IMG/VR virus record: IMGVR_UViG_3300010389_000023
Coordinates: 1-52,592 of that record
Source: a virus
Strand: one strand, 5' to 3'
DNA length: 52,592 bases
The translations under genes and the position numbers were made by a program. The notes beneath the pieces were generated by a model that saw nothing but the letters and a program-made list of their open reading frames with translations, made no database searches and was not told the origin of the DNA. Positions 1 to 8,900 of the stretch are shown here, piece after piece; position 1 is the first letter of the stretch; the number at the start of each line of letters is the position of its first letter.

Positions 1-344
1 ACAAACATAGCATTGTTTGTGACCTTGGTTGGACCTTTCTTTTCCTCATCAAGATCCTTCATCTTCTTATGAAGATCCTGTAGTTTCTCAGTCATGTCTG
101 CAACGTGCTTCATTGCCGCTACAGCGACCTCATATGCTCTCGGGTGTCCACTCTCCTGAGCGACCTCTAAAGCGCCTCTGACCGCCTCCTGACCCTGATC
201 TATGAGGCTGTATAGTTCGCCTCTGGTATATTCATAATCTTTCTGGCGATCGTCATCAGTTTTCTCAACCTTTACTGGTGGTTTTTCTTCCACAGGTTCA
301 GCACTGATATTGAGGATCTCCTCCATGTTCTCTTCTAGGCTCAT
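1..344 (-). CDS. 16: Terminase small subunit gp16 (partial, 3' end outside window)
   Basis: Only the first 114 codons are present; the gene runs off the left edge. The product should be the small terminase subunit, which recognises and regulates cutting of concatemeric DNA and stimulates the large subunit gp17. The visible protein begins with an acidic, flexible stretch (SLEENMEEILNIS, then EEKPP). A helical core follows with DYEYTRGELYSLIDQGQ, an alanine-rich helix ending in HPRAYEVAVAAMKHVADM, and a charged coiled coil with LHKKMKDLDEEKK. The HPRAYEV / LHKKMKDL pattern matches what I recall of T4 gp16 (SPRHMEV / LHKDMKD). The start ATG overlaps the gp15 stop in an ATGA, and the gene order gp13-gp14-gp15-gp16 is that of T4, so the identification is strong. 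An internal ATG eight codons later is a possible alternative start. Confidence 0.9.
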   Translation of the reverse strand, partial: MSLEENMEEILNISAEPVEEKPPVKVEKTDDDRQKDYEYTRGELYSLIDQGQEAVRGALEVAQESGHPRAYEVAVAAMKHVADMTEKLQDLHKKMKDLDEEKKGPTKVTNNAMF

Positions 345-1141
345 AAGAATTCAATTCCTTCATTAAATCCAAAGTCATCATCAGCAGTCAATAGAAGATC
401 ATCTAGACCATCAATATTTCCATCATTATTAATATCTGTTGTTGCTTTGGGTGTATATGTTCTTGTAATAGTTCTGCGACTTACGTTATTATCACCAAGC
501 GTTTCGTGAATAATTGCTTTTTTAATAACGTTTGCGGTGTTGTATGGACCGTAGAGATAAGTTTTTGCAGTGAAACTTAATGTATATGTAATATATCTAC
601 GTTGTAAAAAATCACCGTCCCAAGTATCTTCGTGACTAATGTTATTTAAAACAATAGCAACATCTCTCTTTTCATCCATATCTGGAATCATATTAAGAGT
701 TAGAGAAAATGAAGGTTGAAAATATGGAAGTATTTGTTCAACCATTTGCAAAGCATCATCTTGAGATTTGGCAATAAGTCCTAGTTCAAAACTTATATTA
801 TAAGGAACAGGAACATATTGAACTCTGACTTCATTACCATCATCATCAATGATCGTTTTATATTTTTGAATTGGTGATGTCTTACGAGTAGAATCGTAAT
901 CAAGACCTGTCATTTCAAAATAAAGACGTGGTAGAGTGATTGATACTTTTCTTAGGTCTGGATTTTCTTCTAATCTAACAATAAATTTTTGCTTAGGTCC
1001 GTAAGCAAGTGGAACTTTCTGCTGTTCAATAACCGAACCATCAGAAGGATCTATTCTTTTTATTTCTAAGTTATTAAAAAGAGTACCGAAGGCAATAACT
1101 GTTCTTCTTATTGCTTCGTTATAAAAATGAGAACCTAACAT
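341..1141 (-). CDS. 15: Tail sheath stabiliser / tail completion protein gp15
   Basis: 266 residues, close to the 272 of T4 gp15. In T4 this protein forms a hexameric ring at the head-proximal end of the tail, stabilises the contractile sheath and provides the docking face for the neck. The N-terminal SHFYNEAIRRTVIAFGTLFNN, the LPRLYFEMTGLDYDSTRKT segment, the MVEQILPYFQPSF motif near residue 140 and the KRDVAIVLNN segment all align by eye with T4 gp15 (FYNSSFRRY, EQILPYFQPHF, KRDIKIVL). The C-terminal 60 residues are more variable and end in an acidic tail (DINNDGNIDGLDDLLL), which looks like an EF-hand/dockerin-type calcium loop. The start overlaps the gp14 stop (TAATG) and the stop overlaps the gp16 start, so translation is probably coupled. 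Confidence 0.95.
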   Translation of the reverse strand: MLGSHFYNEAIRRTVIAFGTLFNNLEIKRIDPSDGSVIEQQKVPLAYGPKQKFIVRLEENPDLRKVSITLPRLYFEMTGLDYDSTRKTSPIQKYKTIIDDDGNEVRVQYVPVPYNISFELGLIAKSQDDALQMVEQILPYFQPSFSLTLNMIPDMDEKRDVAIVLNNISHEDTWDGDFLQRRYITYTLSFTAKTYLYGPYNTANVIKKAIIHETLGDNNVSRRTITRTYTPKATTDINNDGNIDGLDDLLLTADDDFGFNEGIEFL

Positions 1142-2088
1142 TAGAATGGATCAGTAAAGTTACCGTATTCGCCAAATGGATTTCTCTCAGTGAAATCGAG
1201 AATATCGTCAGCAGCTTGCTCAATATATTTATTATCATCATATTCATTATTACCATTATCGATATTCACAGTTGGATCTTGTGTATCAATAATCCATACA
1301 CCATCACTTTCGAAGTATGATCCATTTTCTTTTAGAACTGCTTGTCCAGCAGCAAAATCTCCAGTCACATTAATTAGTTTTAAAATTCTATCTGGAGCAT
1401 ACCAGTTAGCAACTTCTCCTGTGATGCCAAGTGGTACAAAAATAAGTCCTCCCTGTCCATCATCGGAAACAGAATGATATTCAATAGTATCTCCCTTAAC
1501 AAAATCTCCAGTACCACCTTCAGCAAGTAGAATAGAAATTGCATAATCATTTTCTAATTCCACATTATCAACTTCAACAATGTCAGTATTAAATACATCA
1601 TTGCCAACATCATATATCTCACAAGTCATTGTGTAAAAATAGATTTTGCCTAATTGATAAAATGGTGCTTCTCTTTCTACATATTTAATCTCATATAAAT
1701 TTTCTGTTAGAGGAAAGTATATTAAGTCTCCTTCGTTTGGTCTATCTCTTATCTTAATTGCATCTTGTATTTTTAAAACTTCATGCTCCCATCTTCTCTT
1801 AGATACGGTAATTTTAATTTCATCAGTAATCTTTAGACCAAATTTACTAATAAATTCTGTATTATCTCCAAATCCCTGTACATTTTGAAGCATAACTTCT
1901 AATGTAATATGACGATTGAATTCTGAATGAATAATTTCATCCAAAACACCATCTGTAATATTTTGTCTAGGCAAATATACCACATCAGCACCAAACAGTT
2001 TGATCTGTTCGTCTACTAAATCTTGAATTAAGTTTGTTTCTGAACTATTATTTTGAAAGTCCAGAGGAAAATAGTGACTAGTAGGCAT
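1141..2088 (-). CDS. 14: Neck protein gp14
   Basis: 315 residues, longer than the 256 of T4 gp14. In T4, gp14 joins gp13 in the neck and closes the portal side of the filled head so that the tail can attach. The opening MPTSHYFP followed by ETNLIQDLVDEQIKLFGADVVYLPR is characteristic of the family, as is the ITVSKRRWEHE segment near residue 100 and the GDLIYFPLTENLYEIKYVEREAPFYQLGKIYFY stretch near residue 130. The extra length sits in a C-terminal half with a beta-rich insertion (residues about 185-260: ILLAEGGTGDFVKGDTIEYH ... GITGEVANWY), which resembles the small beta modules repeated in the baseplate proteins of this phage. It begins two bases after the gp13 stop. Confidence 0.95.
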   Translation of the reverse strand: MPTSHYFPLDFQNNSSETNLIQDLVDEQIKLFGADVVYLPRQNITDGVLDEIIHSEFNRHITLEVMLQNVQGFGDNTEFISKFGLKITDEIKITVSKRRWEHEVLKIQDAIKIRDRPNEGDLIYFPLTENLYEIKYVEREAPFYQLGKIYFYTMTCEIYDVGNDVFNTDIVEVDNVELENDYAISILLAEGGTGDFVKGDTIEYHSVSDDGQGGLIFVPLGITGEVANWYAPDRILKLINVTGDFAAGQAVLKENGSYFESDGVWIIDTQDPTVNIDNGNNEYDDNKYIEQAADDILDFTERNPFGEYGNFTDPF

Positions 2089-2089
2089 T

Positions 2090-2890
2090 TTATCCGATCA
2101 TGTCCATTGGTGGAATAGCATACTTACTGAGAACTTCGCTTTCTATTTGCTGAATTTCTGCTAGAGCATCTTCATACAATTGTCTTCCATTCATAGTAAT
2201 ACCACCAGGAAGTTGAACATTATTAAACTTGATCATATTCTGTCCCCATTGTCTTTTAATTAAGGAAGTAGCATATCTCTTCAAAAACATATCATTATAC
2301 ATCTCTGTTGCATCACTAGGATCAATAAGACGATGTGCTTCGATCAAAAGATATTTTCCTTCGGAAAGAAAATCGGCATCTACATCAAGATATAAACGAT
2401 CGCGGCGTTGTGTGTATCTAAACTGTTGGAATGATCCATTGTTCAGAACCATATCAAGAGTTTCTAAATATTGTTTAGTCATGAAATAATTTAGAATATC
2501 AAGTGATCCAAAAGCATAGAGATCATTTAGGTATAACTGATATTCAACTCCCCATAAATTTGAGCGGATCGTATTGCTTACTAATCCAAATACTTTACTG
2601 ATGCCAACTACATGATCTGGAATAGGAATATAATTTGTTGCTTCATTCCAAGATGTAGTTCCTTCAGTAGTAGTTACAGTTGCCTTAAATCTTGCAATAT
2701 CATCGGCAGTCAAAGAATGTGTGAGATAGCATCTCTCCATACCGTTATAACAGTTCTCTTGAAAAAATTGAATAGCATCATCAACAAGATCATCAACTTG
2801 ATCTACATCAACATTGATTTCTAATACTGGTGCTCCTAATTTTCTCAGACAATAATCGGTAAACTCTGTCCTAGATGCTGGTTGAGCCAT
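2090..2890 (-). CDS. 13: Neck protein gp13
   Basis: 266 residues (T4 gp13 has 309). In T4 this is the head-completion protein that binds the portal and, with gp14, makes the connector for the tail. The N-terminus ASRTEFTDYCLRKLGAPVLEINVDVDQ followed by QVDDLVDDAIQFFQENCYNGMER is the classic gp13 signature in cyanomyoviruses. The middle (about 85-150) is predicted to be beta-rich with IPIPDHVVGISKVF, and the C-terminal third is helical (RYATSLIKRQWGQNMIKF, then LYEDALAEIQQIESEVL). A CATAAATA late-promoter motif lies about 20 bases upstream at 2912-2919, so this gene probably opens a neck transcription unit of gp13-gp14-gp15-gp16. Confidence 0.95.
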   Translation of the reverse strand: MAQPASRTEFTDYCLRKLGAPVLEINVDVDQVDDLVDDAIQFFQENCYNGMERCYLTHSLTADDIARFKATVTTTEGTTSWNEATNYIPIPDHVVGISKVFGLVSNTIRSNLWGVEYQLYLNDLYAFGSLDILNYFMTKQYLETLDMVLNNGSFQQFRYTQRRDRLYLDVDADFLSEGKYLLIEAHRLIDPSDATEMYNDMFLKRYATSLIKRQWGQNMIKFNNVQLPGGITMNGRQLYEDALAEIQQIESEVLSKYAIPPMDMIG

Positions 2891-2911
2891 TATTGCAAAG
2901 TAATTTAGAAA

Positions 2912-2919
2912 TATTTATG
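2912..2919 (-). promoter_or_regulatory. T4-type late promoter (CATAAATA) before gp13
   Basis: The minus strand reads CATAAATA about 20 bases before the gp13 start. T4 late promoters have the single element TATAAATA, recognised by gp55 with the gp45 sliding clamp, and cyanomyoviruses keep close variants. The position, in the short gap between gp13 and the small gene at 2940-3125, supports it. Confidence 0.55.
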
Positions 2920-2939
2920 TGTTAACATCATTCATAAAT

Positions 2940-3125
2940 TCAAACTATTATTGCTGGGTCTGTAAACAAACCAGTTTCTTCATCATAAGTCCACCCAATA
3001 TCAACAAGTTGTTCTTCTTGTAATTGTATTAAACTCAATCCTGGTCCTGGTGACCATTCGGAAACTCCATCCCATAAAACAATATTTACAACATAGTTGT
3101 TAGAATCTATGACTGCGTATCTCAT
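2940..3125 (-). CDS. Small protein, possible adhesin/tail-fibre assembly chaperone
   Basis: 61 residues: MRYAVIDSNNYVVNIVLWDG, a Pro-Gly turn (SPGPGLSLIQL), then VDIGWTYDEETGLFTDP. The 'YAVIDSNNxVVNIVLWDG ... IGWTYD' pattern is common in small phage proteins encoded next to tail-fibre or adhesin genes. It resembles the N-terminal domain of lambda-type tail-fibre assembly proteins (Tfa). It lies directly downstream of the 834-residue adhesin, consistent with a dedicated chaperone or a small adhesin-binding cap. This function is inferred from pattern and neighbourhood only. The protein is too short for the complete Tfa architecture. Confidence 0.8.
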   Translation of the reverse strand: MRYAVIDSNNYVVNIVLWDGVSEWSPGPGLSLIQLQEEQLVDIGWTYDEETGLFTDPAIIV

Positions 3126-3147
3126 ATGAAAAATAGAAATAGAAACT

Positions 3148-3161
3148 CTAAATTAATTTAG
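3148..3161. repeat. 14-bp perfect palindrome between adhesin and small chaperone-like gene
   Basis: CTAAATTAATTTAG is self-complementary and occupies the short gap between the genes at 3179-5683 and 2940-3125. On the minus strand it partly resembles a CTAAATA-type late promoter, but the match is imperfect. An AT-only palindrome of this size can occur by chance in this composition. Confidence 0.35.
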
Positions 3162-3178
3162 GAAAGTATTTTATCCGT

Positions 3179-5683
3179 TTATGCTGGATTTAATGCGATA
3201 GTATATGCTTTCCAAGCATCGTCTCCTGGTGTAGTAAATGCACCAGGATTCTCAGCACCTGCAGTTGATTGGAGTAAGTAAGCAGTCATAATTGTCGCAC
3301 CAGAACCATTATTTGCGCCAGTATCTTCAGTAGGTCCAAGAGTATAACCAGAAGGTGCTGTTGTACCACTTGCGGAGTCATCATCGTCCAAGAATCCCAC
3401 ACTTACAATCATACATCCATCGGTTGTTGTAGTAATGGATGGAGAATTTGGATCTCCGCTGCCTGCAGTGGCTTCTTGAGTTGTTGTATTAAATACGGTT
3501 GTTGTATTTACATTTCTAAACGCCATCATTACATACACTGCGCCAGAGTTTGGATCCGTTAGGTTATTAGCACTTACTGAAGTTCCTGAAGATACGATAT
3601 AGTAGAAGGAGCTATCTGGAACATTATCGTTATCTGGTTGAGCGCCAGTATTATTAGTAGTTCCTTCGCTCCATCCAGTAGGATCAGCTCCCATATTACC
3701 CGAGTCAGTAGCACCAAAAAGAAGAACAACATCACCAGACTGTATGCCTGTTAATGTCATTGTTCCACCAGACTGTGATGTAGTTCCTGTTACATATTCT
3801 ATACCTGATGCGGTTTCAGTTGATAATCCTGCTTGAGATAGTCCGAGAGCAACTGCCTTTGCGTTATAAATTTGTCCGATTTCGGAATGACTGAGTTCTC
3901 TGTTATAAATCAAAACCTTCGCAACTTGACCATCTACATAACCTTCTTCTCCAGCATTAGCACGACCTATGGCAACATTTGTTGACGTTGTAGTATTAAT
4001 GGTTTGAGTTCCAGTATTATAATTCACAAGTTTTTCTGCATTGTGATATAGAGTTATACCTTCAAGATCATTATTTGCTCCTGTACCAATAGTAATGGTA
4101 TTTGTTCCTGTAGTTCCTGATGCTCCTTCTGTGTTTGTATCTGATATTGAGATACTGGAAGAACCACCAGAACTTCCACTATCACCATCTCCACTTCCTC
4201 CGTCTCCACCAGAACCAACGGTTACTGTGTATTGTTGCCCAGCAGATACTGTCCAGCTTCCGTAAGCAAGAGCACCGCCGCCACCGCCACCGCCACCTTC
4301 ATCATCCTTATCGGGGTCATTATCACCACCACCGCCACCACCACCGACTACAACAGCAGAAACAGATGTTACGCCAGAAGGAACTGTGAACGTTCCACTA
4401 GAAGTAAATGTTTGTTGATTTGATATTCCATCTGCTGCATTTGATGGGTACGAATAACTACCCCAAACAAATCTCACAACACCATTTCCACCATCACCAC
4501 CAGAACCAAAACCACCGTCTCCTTCAACGCCGCCACCGCCGCCGCCATAGTTACCACCATCGCCGCCAGTACCATTGGTATTTTGTCCATCAACACCACC
4601 AGAACCGCCACCTCTTGGAGCAGTTCCACTAGAACCAGCTCCATATATTCCTACACCACCACCACCATCACCATCATTAGAACCACCAGCACCACCGCCA
4701 CCAGAACCATTTTGGTTTTCTCCACCACCATTACCAGTATATCCACCAGCTCCAGCGCCACCGCCACCGTCTTCATTTCCACTGCCGCCAGAACCACCAG
4801 ATCCTCCATTAGTCCTCGATAATCCACCAGAAGACCCACCATTACCACCACCACCGCCGCCACCGCTTCCGCCGCCACCGCCTCCAGCAGTTAAGTGGTT
4901 ATTGGTGAAGGTTAAAGTTGTGCCAGATATAGTAGTTGTAAGGTTGTTTGATAGGGTAATAGTTCCTGAAGAGCTATTAAACGCCGTAACTGTTGTGTTG
5001 TTAGGAACTCCTGTTCCAGTGACTACAGTTCCTACCTCAATAAAATCAAAAATGGCATCAGGCGTTCCACCACCCGAACTACCTGGCCAGGTAGCTGAAA
5101 TCATATTCCAACCATTTACTGTGAGAGTTTTTGTTGCTAGTTGAGCACCACCAGCAACTCCCATATTAAACTGATTAGAAGTATTGAGTTCCATTGCCCA
5201 TTTACCACCACTAGTGGCAGGGTCTCCCCAAGTAAGAAGTCTTTGTTGACTTGTAATAGTATTAGAGTCTAGTTTAAAAAATATAATAGATGTTCTTGCT
5301 GTTGTGCCAGTGACTCCATTGTATCCAGACAGGTTTACATAGTCATCAACGCCATCAAATACTAACTTACCAAAGTCACCAGAATTATAAGATGCTCCAT
5401 TTGTAAGTGTTCCGTTTCTATCAAAAGTTCCTATATCTTCAACTCCACCTGTACCAGTGTTACTCTCTGATATTTGTCCATCCCAATGAAGTTGAAGTCC
5501 ACTTGCTGGGACACCATCTGTACCATAAAAATTTGAAAAACTTATGGCACCACTTGTTGGAGCATTATCCTGACCATAATATTCACCAAGTTCCAGTGGA
5601 CCTGCTGTAGTTGGAGCAGTATCTCCACTGAACTCTTGGTGAATAGCTGATAGTGATATTGATCCTGAAGCAGGTAGTGTCAT
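3179..5683 (-). CDS. Glycine-rich LamG-like adhesin / tail tip protein with nested domains
   Basis: 834 residues, probably a receptor-binding or fibre-tip protein. Residues 1-54 hold two repeats of the short virion-attachment motif (ASGSISLSAIHQEF..., SGAISFSNFYG). Residues about 60-203 look like the first half of a concanavalin A/LamG jelly roll (LQLHWDG, KLVFDGVDDYVNL, WNMISATWPG). Residues 204-270 are a beta module (VVTGTGVPNNTTVTAF...TISGTTLTF). Residues 266-535 are glycine-rich, with runs of up to seven glycines and the tip signature VVRFVWG near 402. Residues 536-615 then continue the LamG fold (LEGITLYHN, VDGQVAKVLIYNRELSHSEI). Residues 620-834 form a separate beta-sandwich-like domain ending in WKAYTIALNPA. 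The glycine-rich part recalls the polyglycine-II adhesin domain of T-even gp38. The order of its two halves is unusual (see findings). Receptor binding is inferred. Confidence 0.85.
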   Translation of the reverse strand: MTLPASGSISLSAIHQEFSGDTAPTTAGPLELGEYYGQDNAPTSGAISFSNFYGTDGVPASGLQLHWDGQISESNTGTGGVEDIGTFDRNGTLTNGASYNSGDFGKLVFDGVDDYVNLSGYNGVTGTTARTSIIFFKLDSNTITSQQRLLTWGDPATSGGKWAMELNTSNQFNMGVAGGAQLATKTLTVNGWNMISATWPGSSGGGTPDAIFDFIEVGTVVTGTGVPNNTTVTAFNSSSGTITLSNNLTTTISGTTLTFTNNHLTAGGGGGGSGGGGGGGNGGSSGGLSRTNGGSGGSGGSGNEDGGGGAGAGGYTGNGGGENQNGSGGGGAGGSNDGDGGGGVGIYGAGSSGTAPRGGGSGGVDGQNTNGTGGDGGNYGGGGGGVEGDGGFGSGGDGGNGVVRFVWGSYSYPSNAADGISNQQTFTSSGTFTVPSGVTSVSAVVVGGGGGGGDNDPDKDDEGGGGGGGGALAYGSWTVSAGQQYTVTVGSGGDGGSGDGDSGSSGGSSSISISDTNTEGASGTTGTNTITIGTGANNDLEGITLYHNAEKLVNYNTGTQTINTTTSTNVAIGRANAGEEGYVDGQVAKVLIYNRELSHSEIGQIYNAKAVALGLSQAGLSTETASGIEYVTGTTSQSGGTMTLTGIQSGDVVLLFGATDSGNMGADPTGWSEGTTNNTGAQPDNDNVPDSSFYYIVSSGTSVSANNLTDPNSGAVYVMMAFRNVNTTTVFNTTTQEATAGSGDPNSPSITTTTDGCMIVSVGFLDDDDSASGTTAPSGYTLGPTEDTGANNGSGATIMTAYLLQSTAGAENPGAFTTPGDDAWKAYTIALNPA
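5079..5094. repeat. 16-bp perfect palindrome inside adhesin gene at a domain junction
   Basis: CTACCTGGCCAGGTAG is perfectly self-complementary and encodes the ATWPGS part of the adhesin. This is the point where the first half of the LamG-like fold stops and inserted material begins. Confidence 0.6.
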
Positions 5684-5700
5684 AAGTCGTTTCTAACTTA

Positions 5701-5961
5701 TCATGCAGGTTCTTCTTCTGCTGGTGGTTCTTCTACAGCATCTGGATCTACAAAAGAAATTGCACCAATTGCTGCCTTATTCTCAACTCCTCTAAGTTGA
5801 CCTTCGAGAATTTCTTCAAAATAATCCTCATCAATAGAACCATCTTCTAGATGTGGAATGTTGACCGCTCTGGTGTGAGTAAATCCATCAGCATTGGTAT
5901 ATGTAACCTCAACTGTCTTATCTTCTTCAGCATAATCTGCTACTGTGTATGTAATATTCAT
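5701..5961 (-). CDS. Hypothetical acidic protein between the giant fibre and the adhesin
   Basis: 86 residues, strongly acidic. An N-terminal beta-rich segment (MNITYTVADYAEEDKTVEVTYTNADG) is followed by NIPHLEDGSIDEDYFEEIL, a helix with a short hydrophobic patch, and a Pro/Glu-rich tail (EEPPAEEEPA). I do not recognise a family. It lies four bases after the 3755-codon fibre gene and 17 bases before the adhesin, in one transcription unit, so a role in fibre or adhesin attachment or assembly is plausible but unproven. Confidence 0.75.
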   Translation of the reverse strand: MNITYTVADYAEEDKTVEVTYTNADGFTHTRAVNIPHLEDGSIDEDYFEEILEGQLRGVENKAAIGAISFVDPDAVEEPPAEEEPA

Positions 5962-5965
5962 TATC

Positions 5966-8900
5966 CTATTTTCTAAGTTCAGTAATTTGTTGCTTGAGAC
6001 TATTTATCTGATTTTGTTGCTCTTTAATTGCCTCAATCAATAATCCAACCATATTGCCATAAGCAACAGATTTGATTCCATCTTCATTAGTTTCTACTGC
6101 TTCAGGAAGAACTTCTTCAACCTCTTGGGCAATGACACCAGTGTGGCGCTTATCACTATCCAAATCTGTTCTATCGTAAGTGATGCCTCTAAGTGATTGA
6201 AGTTTATCAAGAGCATTTGGAATAAGTTCAATGTTTTCTTTAAGAGTTATATCCGAATATGCAGTTACATTTCCTGTTGCAGTAAAATCACCTGTAGATC
6301 TTGCAAATGTAAATCTTGTTGTTGTTCCATCTCTCATAAACAATGAACCAACACCAGTGCTGTTCATATCAAAATACATATTCGACCCATTGCAGAACAT
6401 TTCAAAATCATCTCCAGTTCCAAAAGTCTGGATAATATTATCATTGAATCTTAAAGTTCCAGATGTTTTTTGATCAGCAGCATCAGACCTTAAGAACTGA
6501 GAACTATCGACACCATCAAGAGTCCCTGCATTGGTGGCGGTGGCAGCATTGCCAGTGATACTAATACCCCAAGTTCCTGAAGCATTAGCACCAGTTGTAC
6601 TTGGAGCACCAATCGTATTATAAGAAACTGTTAAAGCACTACCTCCATTAAATGTACTGCCAGATGCACCACCACTGCCTCCATTATTAAATGTAACACT
6701 ATTAGAAGTATTAGCAGTAATAGTAATGTTTGCAGAACCATTAAAACTTGTTCCGTTGATGGTTCTTGCGGTTTGTAAAGTAGTTGCTGTAGCAGAATTG
6801 CCAGTGATATTAATACCCCAAGTTCCTGAAGCATTGCCACCAGTTCTTGTGGGGACATCTAATACTGTTCGGAAGTTTGTTGGAGTATAATAACGAATAT
6901 ATCCATCCTGAGAAGCATAAACTCTAGTAATAGCAGTTGTGCCATTATCACCTGAGATTGTATTAATCCAACCTGCTTGAATATATCCATTGCCATCAGT
7001 TCTTACAATTCTATTTGCTACATTGTTTGTTCCTGTATGAACTTGAAGTCCATCAACAGTATCAGCATCTAGACCACTACCAGAACCATCGTTACCAGCG
7101 TGCCATACAATATTAGCATTGCCTGCGTAGATGTTGTTTGAAGCAACTCTTAATTGACCATTAGATTCAATTTGGAATACATTAGTAGTATTATTTTTAA
7201 ATACAAAACCTCTATTAGTTCCTCCAGTCATTCTGAAGTACATATTATAGTCAGAAGTTGAATCTAGTCTTCCACCCCAAGTTGCATTGACCGCAGAGGA
7301 CATCCATATCTTATAACTATCACTATCCCAGAATCTCAAACCGCGACCATCACCCGCAGCAAGTCTTGCATCTACAGAATTTGCAGCATCCGATCTAAAG
7401 AACTGAGTGCTATTAAGACCATCAAGTAAATCAGAATCTGCTGCTTTACCTGTAGTAGATAACTTACCATCTAGAGCAGTTTGGAGACCGTCTACATTAC
7501 TGATGATATGGTTGTGTGAGTCATCTGCAACAACAATAGCATTATAAGTTCCTGATACATCTCCACCAAAACTTGTGGATGTAGTTAGTGCTGTAGATGC
7601 TGGTTGATAATAAGAACTTTGTTGTCCATCAAGTAGGTCGGCATCCAATCCAGAACCAGCTCCTTGATATGAAATTTGTGCTGGGTGAACCATTCCAGTT
7701 CCTTCATATCCAGCATTATCATTCTTTGTCCAGGCAATGCCTGTTAAGTGCAATCTTCCAACTCTATTTAGAATTCTGATAGCAGTAAAATGGTCCAAAC
7801 CACTACCAACATGGGTAATAGACATACCATCATGTTGATCTGGATCACCCTCATTTGTATTTTCTACAGTTTGTCTTGTATTAATCCTTCTTAAAAATAC
7901 CAATCCACCATCAGATTGTACTCCATAACAATCAGCATATCCACCACTGCTCCACTGAAGTTGACTTATCCAACAAGACTTATATCCAGAAGGAATGTTA
8001 TATTGAACATATCCAGAACCATCAACATATCTATATTCATCATAAACATTATTAAACTTGGGATCTCCCCAAGAACTGGTATTTGATGCAGTTGTCCAAG
8101 TTCCAGATACTGCATCTGGAGAGTTGATATTAGTTTCGTAGTAGTTTTGGAGGAATCCAGTCGAATCAATACCATCAAGTAAATTAGAATCTGCTGCTTT
8201 ACCTGTAGTAGATAATTTGCCATCTAATGCTGTTTGGAGACCGTCTACATTACTAATGATATGGTTGTGGGAATCATCGGCAACGGTGGCAGTAATCGTG
8301 ATGTTGGAACTTCCGTTAAAGTTCGCAGAACCACTCAGGTCGCCGCCAAGTGCAATGTTGCGACTGTTGGCAAGAGTAGAGGCAGTTGATGCGTTACCAG
8401 TAATGCTAATGCCCCAAGTTCCCGAAGCATCGCCACCAGTTCTTGTGGGGACATTCAGGGATGATCTCATACCAGTAGCATTATTCTTTCTGATGTAATC
8501 ATCAGTGGATGAGTAAAAGATGGTGTCACTAGAACGAGTTCCAGTGGCGTGAGACATATTAAAGTAAGTTCCAAATCCATATCTTACGGTTAAATCTCCA
8601 GATCCATTTCTCAATGCGATAGTGTTTGCGGTTGCTCCCGTTGCTGTGTTGTATCCATCCAATAAATCAGCATCTAAACCAGATCCAGCACCATCATTAC
8701 CAGCGTGCCAATACTTGGAACCACTATTATCTGCACCGCCTTTCCACAAGTCACCATCTGAACCCATCCAAGCAACAATACCACTAGCACCATTGCCAAA
8801 TCCAACACCTGCAGTTCCAGCATAATAATTCAAGTACATTGCTGATGAAGTAGCGGCATCCATATGAAGATTACCGTTTGTAGTTGCTAAACTTACCGTA

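Noticed and set aside
4575-5144. A 189-residue proline-rich ORF on the plus strand
   Set aside because: It is the antisense of the glycine-rich coding region (Gly codons read as Pro in reverse). It has no ribosome site and opposes every other gene.
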